Shown here: one piece after another, positions 1 to 5,445 of the stretch | Layout: the number at the start of each line of letters is the position of its first letter | Position numbering within the stretch: the stretch's first letter is position 1 | DNA from: Myxococcota bacterium | GTDB taxonomy: Bacteria > Myxococcota > UBA4151 | Reading direction: 5' to 3' | NCBI GenBank assembly: GCA_028823075.1 | Contig: JAPKCE010000161.1 | Location: 1 to 5,445, forward strand | DNA: 5,445 nucleotides | Notes under the pieces: generated by a model | Databases searched by the model: none | The model's input: the letters and a program-made list of their open reading frames with translations, nothing else | What the model was told of the DNA's origin: nothing | Translations under genes and position numbers: made by a program

Positions 1-921
1 CCAGAGGTCCCGGCCGCGCGCTTTTTTAAAGGTTAGGCGATGGTTTGCCGCAGCATTTCGACCAACAAGCAGGTGATGACCATCGCTTAAGTCGAATCTT
101 TTAATCCCCTTTTCGCCGATAATCGGGTCACCTTTAGTCGCTGGCTTTTCGGCGATCACAGGCATCTCTTCATGCTCAAGCCCGACAAGTTCATGCTCAA
201 GTTTAAGAATACGCTGAGCGCAGGCCTCGATACGCTTCTCGGCGCGCCGGGCACGATGAAAAATCCGGTCTACCAAGGAAGACACCGACAAAGAGCCGTC
301 CTCTAACAAGGGATGGGGATCGCCGCCTTGCCAATCCGGTATGTACCAAAACCCATCAACATAAGTGGTTTGACCGCGAAGTGATGATGCTCGCCGGCCG
401 AGCATACGCAGCAGTTCAGGGTCATCACTGGTGCTTTGCATCTGCAGTTTGGCGATCGACCGACGAATCCGAAGCCCTTGGTTGCGGCGCCATTCGGCGG
501 TCTCTTCCTGTTGCCGTTTGAGCAAAATATTATGTGATGGACGCCACTCAAGCTCAGGAAAGCAAAGCGCAGGCTCACCGCCCAAACGCGCCTCTCGAGC
601 CCACCAGACCCCTCGAGACTTGCGGCGCCAACTTATACATAAAACCGAACCGTCGGCAGTGATGAGCTCCCATAACCCCGGCGCCGTCAGCAGGCCCGTA
701 AGCGGTGCTGCTGAGGGTTTGCGAAGCATCGCCTGAGAAGGGTGAGGAGCCAGGCCTGGAGAGACCGGGCCATCCGTCTCCCAGACCCCGGCAAGCGGAG
801 CGTTTAGAATGAATACAAAATGCCGCTTGTCACCGCCGCTGCGCAGAAGAAGATGAAACACATCCTCCGCCGGGCGGCGTAGCTTTTCTATCTTAGCGGG
901 CAGTTCGAGCGGCTTGACCAA
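1..921 (-). CDS. NFACT-family protein (reduced RqcH/Rqc2-like), 3' end outside window
   Basis: The minus-strand frame has no stop from base 1 up to an in-frame stop at 943-945, giving about 307 codons from the chosen start; the rest lies beyond base 1. The first part reads like the end of the NFACT-N domain (KIEKLRRPAEDVFHLLLR, then an AMLRK motif near residue 64 matching the LLRK of RqcH). Two charged, helical, probably coiled-coil stretches follow (about residues 130-165 and 215-255). The last residues are the NFACT-R (DUF814) signature: HHLLVGRN near 282-289 and LTFKKARGRDLW at 296-307. Family members bind the 50S subunit with peptidyl-tRNA after ribosome splitting, and RqcH adds C-terminal alanine tails. 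This copy is short: the helix-hairpin-helix region and part of NFACT-N, including the Asp-Arg pair of RqcH, seem absent, so tailing activity is uncertain. No ATG fits. I chose TTG at 919-921, preceded by GGTGG; TTG at 937-939 and GTG at 859-861 are alternatives. It overlaps the upstream gene by 29 nt, which suggests translational coupling. Confidence 0.5.
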   Translation of the reverse strand, partial: MVKPLELPAKIEKLRRPAEDVFHLLLRSGGDKRHFVFILNAPLAGVWETDGPVSPGLAPHPSQAMLRKPSAAPLTGLLTAPGLWELITADGSVLCISWRRKSRGVWWAREARLGGEPALCFPELEWRPSHNILLKRQQEETAEWRRNQGLRIRRSIAKLQMQSTSDDPELLRMLGRRASSLRGQTTYVDGFWYIPDWQGGDPHPLLEDGSLSVSSLVDRIFHRARRAEKRIEACAQRILKLEHELVGLEHEEMPVIAEKPATKGDPIIGEKGIKRFDLSDGHHLLVGRNAAANHRLTFKKARGRDLW

Positions 922-1669
922 CCGGCACCACCAATTCAAAGCTCAAACGGTTAACCTCTTTTTCACGTCCCCAGGTTAAACCGAGCCAGCCGCCCTTATC
1001 ATGCCAGCGCAAACCGCTACCGTAACGACCGAGTTGATAATCTCCATCAAGCTCAAAACCGCCAACCCATTCGGCGGGCCCAAAACGCCACTTAATTGCG
1101 CCGTAATTGCTACCATCAAACCGGTGGTCCCAGCCAAGTTGTAAACCATCGACGGGTCGAAAGGCCGTGCTCATGCGCCAGCTCTGATCACCCGTTTTTG
1201 CAGAATCTCTATCCAAGCCCAAAATAAGCCCAGCTCCACCCGGAGCTCTCCAAGCCGCATAACTAACGCCCCATCGCAGACTATCCAGCATGCTTTGGTC
1301 CGCTTCATAAGCCCCGGCGAAACCGAGACCAAAACCGCCACCAAGACGCAGGCCAAGCGACGCCGAACCGCCCACAAGATGACGCTCAGCGCCATGATAA
1401 CGATAACGCATCCCCGTGGCCGCGCCGAGGAAACCACGGCCAGGGTCAAGGGCGCTGAATTCGAGATCGACATCGGGGTGGGGGAGGTCGCGACTAATGC
1501 TCGAAACCGCCAAGTATTGCGCTTGCCAAATCACCGCGCCAGGATGACTTTCAGGCCCGGGGAAACGAGCCCCAAAGAGACTTCCGCCGCCGCCAAAGGT
1601 CGAAGCCGTTGCTGCCATCAACAAGAAACCATACACAGGCACGAGAAATCTCCAACCCTGCCTCACCAC
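893..1669 (-). CDS. Predicted exported β-barrel-like protein of unknown function
   Basis: This 258-residue protein starts with a likely Sec signal peptide: basic residues R3 and R7, a hydrophobic core at about 8-22 (FLVPVYGFLLMAATAS) and small residues suited to cleavage near 22-24. The mature part has no hydrophobic helix. It is rich in Gly, Trp, Tyr and Arg, with many short alternating polar/nonpolar stretches separated by Gly/Asp turns (for example SASLGLRLGGGFGLGFAGAY at 102-121, and repeated W-R-F or L-R-W patterns at 176-235). That is typical of a small outer-membrane β-barrel, so the likely place is the outer membrane. I do not recognise a named family, and it does not end in the usual aromatic C-terminal residue, so a periplasmic β-rich protein is possible. 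The start is GTG at 1667-1669, since a stop at 1685-1687 closes the frame upstream. A GTG nine codons further in has a better GGAG spacing but would remove the basic n-region. The 3' end overlaps the NFACT gene. Confidence 0.5.
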   Translation of the reverse strand: MVRQGWRFLVPVYGFLLMAATASTFGGGGSLFGARFPGPESHPGAVIWQAQYLAVSSISRDLPHPDVDLEFSALDPGRGFLGAATGMRYRYHGAERHLVGGSASLGLRLGGGFGLGFAGAYEADQSMLDSLRWGVSYAAWRAPGGAGLILGLDRDSAKTGDQSWRMSTAFRPVDGLQLGWDHRFDGSNYGAIKWRFGPAEWVGGFELDGDYQLGRYGSGLRWHDKGGWLGLTWGREKEVNRLSFELVVPVGQAARTAR

Positions 1670-1740
1670 CGTGCTCGAAAGGCGTCAAGCCCATGACCGT
1701 AACCACTGCTATTATTCCGGCTGCTGGATGGGGCACGCGC
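1604..1740. promoter_or_regulatory. Compact divergent start region between the β-barrel gene and galU
   Basis: The two start codons are 23 bp apart (1670-1692), too little for two promoters, so each promoter must lie inside the opposite gene if these units are transcribed from here. On the plus strand TTGCTG at 1609-1614 and TACACA at 1632-1637 are 17 bp apart and form a weak sigma-70-like candidate for galU. An AAAGG at 1678-1682 is a plausible ribosome site for its ATG at 1693. On the minus strand AATAAT (complement of 1711-1716) could be a -10 element, but no -35 match lies 16-18 bp upstream. All of this is by eye and tentative. Confidence 0.5.
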
Positions 1741-2553
1741 ATGCTCCCCGCATCGTTTTCGGTACCCAAAGAACTGCTTCCGGTGTTCGATCGACCGAGC
1801 ATTGAATGGGTCGTCGCCGAAGCAGTCGCCGCGGGGATTGAACGTATTGTTTTAATTAGCGGGCGTGGAAAGTCGGGCCTGATGGATCATTTTGACCGCC
1901 ACCCGCATCTCGAATCCATATTAACTAAAAGCGCTAAAGATGAGGCGGCGGCAGAGATCGTAAAGCGTTCGAAAAGCTGTCAATTTATCGAGGTCCGCCA
2001 AGGTGATGCACGCGGCCTTGGTCACGCCGTACTCTGCGGTGAACTCGGCTTTAACCAGGATCGCGTCGCCGTTTTACTGCCGGATGATCTCTATTTCGGC
2101 TCTCCGTCGGCGCTCAGCGAACTCATCACACTGAGCGACAGCGCACCGGAGAAAGGTGTCATCGGCTTACTCGAGGTTGCGCCGGAACAGAGCCGTAAAT
2201 ACGGTATGGTGGGCGGCGTTTGGCGCGACAGACAGATGCAGATCGATACCCTGGTCGAAAAGCCAGAGCCCGAAAATGCGCCCAGCAATTTCGCCATCAC
2301 CGGCCGTTATGTATTGCCCCGCCAGCTTTTTGATCTCCTGCGCAACCAAGGCAGTGGCGCCCTTGGCGAAATTCAGTTGACCGATGCCCTGCAAACTCTA
2401 GCGGCCAATAAAGGGATGCTCGGCATGGTCCCGAGCGCCAAGCGTTACGATGCTGGTGACGCCGAAGGTTTGTTGATCGCCTCCCTGCGCTGCGCCTTAG
2501 ACCATGGCAGTGATTCCTTGCGCGCTAGGGTTCAGGCTGAACTGCAACAATGA
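1693..2553 (+). CDS. galU: UTP-glucose-1-phosphate uridylyltransferase
   Basis: The enzyme makes UDP-glucose and pyrophosphate from UTP and glucose-1-phosphate in the cytoplasm, supplying envelope polysaccharide, glycolipid and galactose metabolism. The 286-residue length is normal, slightly below the E. coli enzyme. The nucleotidyltransferase signature AAGWGTRMLP is at 10-19, followed by VPKELLPVFDRP (24-35) with the conserved Lys26. RQGDARGLGHAVLC is at 102-115, the metal/uridine-binding LPDD at 129-132, VEKP at 188-191, SNFAITGRYVL at 198-208, GEIQLTDAL at 225-233 and YDAGD at 252-256. All match GalU rather than RmlA or GlmU. The frame is open upstream to 1609, but the ATG at 1693 puts the signature at the usual distance from the N-terminus, so the longer form was rejected. 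It is the first gene of the plus-strand unit, and its TGA overlaps the priA ATG. Confidence 0.5.
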   Translation: MTVTTAIIPAAGWGTRMLPASFSVPKELLPVFDRPSIEWVVAEAVAAGIERIVLISGRGKSGLMDHFDRHPHLESILTKSAKDEAAAEIVKRSKSCQFIEVRQGDARGLGHAVLCGELGFNQDRVAVLLPDDLYFGSPSALSELITLSDSAPEKGVIGLLEVAPEQSRKYGMVGGVWRDRQMQIDTLVEKPEPENAPSNFAITGRYVLPRQLFDLLRNQGSGALGEIQLTDALQTLAANKGMLGMVPSAKRYDAGDAEGLLIASLRCALDHGSDSLRARVQAELQQ

Positions 2554-4901
2554 ATGCTGAGAGTCCGACAAAGCTCGAACTCATCGCTGAAGTGGCCGTG
2601 TCTCGACCTGTTGGACGCCTGCTCGACTACATCGTACCTCCCAACATAAAAGCCACCGTCGGCAGTCGCGCTCTCATCCCTTTGGGCAACGGGCGCGCCA
2701 CCGGTCTGATCATGGCCCTTCACAAAAAAGTACCGAACTTAGGCAGTAAAAGCATCTTTGAGTTGCTCGATGATGAGCCTGCGCTGGATGCCCAACTCGT
2801 CGCCACCTTACGCTTCACCATGGCTTGGTATCGAGCTGAGCCTTGTGATGTTGTGCGCGCTGCTCTGCCTGCGGGACTTGGCGTGGAAACCGTCAAAACA
2901 CTCCTTCGACAAACCGAGCAGCCACTGCCTTTTGATCTTGTTCATCTCGAAAGCGAGTTTTCTAAAGATGGCTCGCTGGCCGCTAAAAATCTCGACAGCC
3001 GTAGCCTAGCGAGATTGATGCGCTGCGGCGCTGTTCAAGCTGCCGTTGAGGTGAAAAAGGCTAAACCTGAACCCAAGACCGAGTGGCTGCGCGCCATTTT
3101 GCACCCTGACGAATTTCCTGGGCGCGCCAAAAGCCAACTCGAGCTCCTTAGCGAGCTGTATTCAATCGGATCTTGGCAGCCGCTGCACGCTTTGCAAAAA
3201 CGCAAAGGAATGCGCCGACTAATCCGCGAGCTTTGCGCCAAAAAAGCCATTGAAACTCAGCGTCGCTCCTGGGCCGATACCGACCTGCAAAAACGCGACA
3301 AAGCCCCAACCCTAAACGACGAGCAACAACAGGTCGTCGAAGCCATTTGCGCAAGCCCTGGTTTTGCCCAGCACCTAGTTTTTGGAATCACCGGATCGGG
3401 GAAAACCGAAGTCTATCTGCAAGCGATTGAGCGGCTGTTATCAGCGGGTAAACAAGCGCTAGTGTTGGTGCCCGAAATCGCTCTTACCCCGCAGATGGTG
3501 CAGCGCTTTGCTGCTCGTTTTGGGGATGCCATCGCGGTGCTGCATTCGGCGCTTGCGCCAGGAGCTCGTCGCGCCGCCTGGCACCGAGCCCGGCGGGGCG
3601 AGGCTGCTGTTGTCATCGGTGCACGGTCTGCCGTCTTTGCCTCGATGCCGAAGTTGGGGTTAATCGTCGTCGATGAGGAGCATGACAGCAGCTACAAACA
3701 GTCTGATGGCTTGCGCTACCAAGCTCGAGACCTAGCAATTTACCGAGCCCAAAAGGAGGCAATTCCGGTTGTATTAGGTTCGGCAACCCCAAGCTTAGAA
3801 TCCTATCATCGCAGCATAACCGGGGAGCATAACACCCAGCTTCATCGCCTTAAAACACGCGCCACAGGGGCCCAGCTTCCCCCGGTGCAGATCGTCGACT
3901 TACGCGGTGCGGGCAGCGATCAATACCCGCTGTCGAATACGCTTTGTAAGCTCATCGAAGAGACTTTAGCCCGCAAAGAACAGGTGATGCTTTTGCTCAA
4001 CAGGCGTGGCTGGGCTCCCGCATTGCTGTGCTTAGACTGTGGTCATCGCAACGGCTGCCCAGACTGCTCGGTACCGATGGTGATTCACCGCGGCCAGCGC
4101 GCTGTTTGTCATTGGTGCGGCCGCCAAAGCCGACCGCCTGAGCGCTGTCCTGATTGCGGGTCTTCAGCTTTAATCGACGCTGGAATCGGCACCCAACAGC
4201 TCGAAGCGGCTTGTATTGAGCGCTTCCCAGATGCCCGAGTCGCTCGGCTCGACAGCGATACAGCGCGCTCAACAAGACGGCTCGAGGCCACATTAAAAGC
4301 GATGGCAGAAGGCGAGACCGACCTACTAGTTGGCACGCAAATGCTCGCCAAAGGGCATGACCTTGAAGGTGTCACCTTGGTGGGAGTCATCTGCGCGGAT
4401 CAGGGTTTACGCATGCCGGATCCGCGCTGCGCCGAGCGCTGTTTTAGCCTGCTAACCCAAGTTGCCGGACGAGCTGGCCGGGGCGGCAGACCGGGCAGAG
4501 TTCTTTTTCAAACTTTTGACCCCGACCATTTGGCAATTCGCTGCGCTTCGAAACATGACGCTGAAGGGTTTTATAAACTCGAAATGCAACGCCGAAAGAA
4601 CCTGGCTTTACCTCCGTTTTCACGCGCTGCCATGCTGCGCTGTTCGCATCCCGACCCGAGCCAGTGCGAACGCGCTGCGGCAGACCTGGCGGCCGTGCGC
4701 CACCCGAACGTCGACGTTTTCGGGCCCATTCCGGCAGTAATTGAAAAACTTCGCGGCAGATATCGCTTTCAAGTGATGGCCACGAGTAAAACGGCAAGCT
4801 CCTTGCAAGCTTGGTTAACCGCGATGGCGCCGACGCGCGCCGCTTGGATCAAAATGGGAGTTCGCGTCGCCATCGATGTCGACCCTTCGGAGTTGTTGTA
4901 G
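2550..4901 (+). CDS. priA: Primosomal protein N', PriA (replication restart helicase)
   Basis: PriA is a superfamily 2 3'-to-5' DNA helicase that recognises stalled forks and D-loops and starts reloading of the replicative helicase. At 783 residues it is about 50 longer than E. coli PriA, mostly in the region before the motor. Order: 3'-DNA-binding domain (about 9-110, with VGRLLDYIVP); winged-helix/linker (about 110-250); Q-like motif LNDEQQ at 255-260; Walker A GITGSGKTE at 279-287; LVPEIALTPQM at 306-316; DEEH at 375-378 with the aromatic-rich loop DSSYKQSDGLRYQARDLA at 379-396; GSATPSLES at 410-418; LLLNRRGWAP at 481-490. Eight zinc-binding cysteines are all present (494, 497, 503, 506, 520, 523, 533, 536). 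Then come GTQMLAKGHDLEGV at 595-608, QVAGRAGR at 637-644 and the C-terminal domain with FGPIPAVIEKLRGRYRFQV (724-742) and VAIDVDPSELL at the end. It should be active. The start ATG overlaps the galU stop (ATGA), indicating coupled translation. Confidence 0.5.
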   Translation: MNAESPTKLELIAEVAVSRPVGRLLDYIVPPNIKATVGSRALIPLGNGRATGLIMALHKKVPNLGSKSIFELLDDEPALDAQLVATLRFTMAWYRAEPCDVVRAALPAGLGVETVKTLLRQTEQPLPFDLVHLESEFSKDGSLAAKNLDSRSLARLMRCGAVQAAVEVKKAKPEPKTEWLRAILHPDEFPGRAKSQLELLSELYSIGSWQPLHALQKRKGMRRLIRELCAKKAIETQRRSWADTDLQKRDKAPTLNDEQQQVVEAICASPGFAQHLVFGITGSGKTEVYLQAIERLLSAGKQALVLVPEIALTPQMVQRFAARFGDAIAVLHSALAPGARRAAWHRARRGEAAVVIGARSAVFASMPKLGLIVVDEEHDSSYKQSDGLRYQARDLAIYRAQKEAIPVVLGSATPSLESYHRSITGEHNTQLHRLKTRATGAQLPPVQIVDLRGAGSDQYPLSNTLCKLIEETLARKEQVMLLLNRRGWAPALLCLDCGHRNGCPDCSVPMVIHRGQRAVCHWCGRQSRPPERCPDCGSSALIDAGIGTQQLEAACIERFPDARVARLDSDTARSTRRLEATLKAMAEGETDLLVGTQMLAKGHDLEGVTLVGVICADQGLRMPDPRCAERCFSLLTQVAGRAGRGGRPGRVLFQTFDPDHLAIRCASKHDAEGFYKLEMQRRKNLALPPFSRAAMLRCSHPDPSQCERAAADLAAVRHPNVDVFGPIPAVIEKLRGRYRFQVMATSKTASSLQAWLTAMAPTRAAWIKMGVRVAIDVDPSELL

Positions 4902-4907
4902 TCGATC

Positions 4908-5445
4908 ATGAGTCAAACCCTGTGGATTATAGACCCTGACCCAAGCAGTGCCCAAGCAATGCGCAGCGCCCTCGACCTGCTCGGGCCTGAGGTGCTGGTC
5001 TTTAGTGATCTTCCCGACGATATGGCCGTTCCCGATGCGATGCTCATCGCCGGAGCGGTCGGCACCGAACAGATTGAAACCTGGGTGGCAGGTATTCGTC
5101 GGCGAAGCGGAGCTGATCTGCTGCCCCTGACGGTTATCGGCGGTATTCAAGGTAATGCCGAAGCTTTGGCCTTGGGCGCCGATCACTTCCTTCCCGCTCC
5201 GGTGGTGCTCGGCGAACTCGTCAATCATCTCGGACGCTTTATGAACATTGGTGATCCTGACGACTTTGAACGGCAGTTGCCTGAAAGTCGCGGTATTATA
5301 GAGCGCATTAAACCCAAGGCCAAGGCCGAAGCCGAAGCCGAAGCCGAAGCCGAAGCCGAACCCGAGGCCGAACCCGAGGCCGAACCCGAGGCCGAACCCG
5401 AACCCGAACCCGAACCCGAACCCGAACCCGAACCCGAACCCGAAC
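4908..5445 (+). CDS. Degenerate receiver-domain protein with Ala-Glu/Pro-Glu repeat tail, 3' end outside window
   Basis: 179 codons are visible and the frame is open at the window edge. Residues 4-111 have the layout of a CheY-like receiver: LWIIDPDP at 5-12 for strand 1 and the acidic pocket, PDAMLIAG at 42-49 for strand 3, PLTVIGG at 73-79 for strand 4, and LALGADHFLPAP at 87-98. Key positions are changed. Aligned by eye, the phospho-acceptor Asp is Ala48, the Thr/Ser after strand 4 is Gly78 and the invariant Lys is Ala97, so classical phosphorylation looks impossible. After a short linker (112-139, ending in a basic KPKAKA) comes an acidic low-complexity stretch of AE, then PEAE, then PE units. 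It probably tethers the receiver to a C-terminal domain that is not visible. The start is ATG at 4908, 6 nt after the priA stop and in the same reading frame. A GGAG at 4889-4892 is rather far away, so reinitiation after priA is likely. The domain call is structural inference and the function is unknown. Confidence 0.5.
   Translation, partial: MSQTLWIIDPDPSSAQAMRSALDLLGPEVLVFSDLPDDMAVPDAMLIAGAVGTEQIETWVAGIRRRSGADLLPLTVIGGIQGNAEALALGADHFLPAPVVLGELVNHLGRFMNIGDPDDFERQLPESRGIIERIKPKAKAEAEAEAEAEAEPEAEPEAEPEAEPEPEPEPEPEPEPEPE
5325..5445 (+). repeat. In-frame hexanucleotide repeat (GCCGAA / CCCGAG-GCCGAA / CCCGAA)
   Basis: The repeat has three blocks: six GCCGAA units (5325-5360), three 12-nt CCCGAG-GCCGAA units (5361-5396) and eight CCCGAA units (5397-5444), continuing past the window. 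I saw no imperfect unit. In protein it reads AE, PEAE and PE. Near-perfect identity at the DNA level, with GAG confined to the middle block, points to recent expansion by slippage or unequal exchange rather than selection on amino acids alone. Unit lengths are multiples of three, so copy-number change would alter tail length without shifting the frame. Confidence 0.5.

Noticed and set aside
303..578. Minus-strand 91-codon and overlapping plus-strand 101-codon (431-736) frames
   Set aside because: Both overlap the NFACT frame, which is open for over 900 bases and carries a recognisable family signature. Their products have Cys/Arg-rich, shadow-like composition.
1609..1692. 28-codon N-terminal extension of galU
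   Set aside because: The extra residues are unlike GalU and are antisense to the signal peptide of the β-barrel gene. The ATG at 1693 matches the usual family start.
1295..1696. Plus-strand open frame of 133 codons antisense to the β-barrel gene
   Set aside because: The protein is low in structure, rich in Arg/Thr/Lys and resembles no family. The opposite strand has a signal peptide and coherent β-rich composition, so this is a shadow.
241..3128. Three copies of the palindrome GGCGCGCC (241-248, 2692-2699, 3121-3128)
   Set aside because: More than the fraction of one expected by chance in a GC-rich 5.4 kb, but all lie inside coding sequence with no shared spacing or context. Whole-genome counts would be needed.
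4902..4907. Possible terminator between priA and the pseudo-receiver gene
   Set aside because: The gap is only 6 nt and I see no hairpin with a T-run around it, so the genes are most simply co-transcribed.
4815..5228. Minus-strand open frame of 137 codons across the end of priA and the pseudo-receiver
   Set aside because: It is antisense to the conserved PriA C-terminus and the receiver-like strands, with no recognisable domain.

Overview
The window is almost wholly protein-coding, at a moderately high GC content, and comes from a bacterium. A predicted outer-membrane-type β-barrel protein points to a Gram-negative cell. The mix of an NFACT-family gene, a GalU/PriA pair and a Glu/Pro/Ala-rich regulatory protein would fit a deltaproteobacterial or myxococcal lineage such as Bradymonadales. 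That placement is a guess from gene content, not a measurement. I see no tRNA, rRNA, CRISPR array, insertion sequence or prophage gene.

Layout. Two gene groups diverge from a junction of only 23 bp at 1670-1692. Leftward on the minus strand are an exported, β-rich protein I do not recognise (1669 to 893) and then a gene that overlaps its 3' end and leaves the window at base 1. This second gene is an open minus-strand frame of about 300 codons. It ends in a clear NFACT-R signature, so it encodes a short relative of RqcH/Rqc2/NEMF ribosome-quality-control proteins. Rightward on the plus strand are galU (UTP-glucose-1-phosphate uridylyltransferase), priA (primosomal helicase, overlapping galU by 4 nt) and, 6 nt after priA, a gene for a degenerate receiver domain followed by a long Ala-Glu/Pro-Glu tail. 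That tail is encoded by a pure hexanucleotide repeat that runs off the right edge.

How the genes relate. galU, priA and the pseudo-receiver gene are packed as one probable transcription unit. Their known or likely roles (sugar-nucleotide supply, replication restart, unknown regulation) do not form an obvious pathway. The β-barrel and NFACT genes form the opposite unit and likewise show no clear functional link.

The parts most worth a second look are the reduced NFACT protein, the pseudo-receiver with its block-structured repeat (also a strong G-quadruplex candidate on the minus strand), and the very tight divergent junction. The rest is ordinary housekeeping sequence, and I do not see a convincing new multi-gene system.
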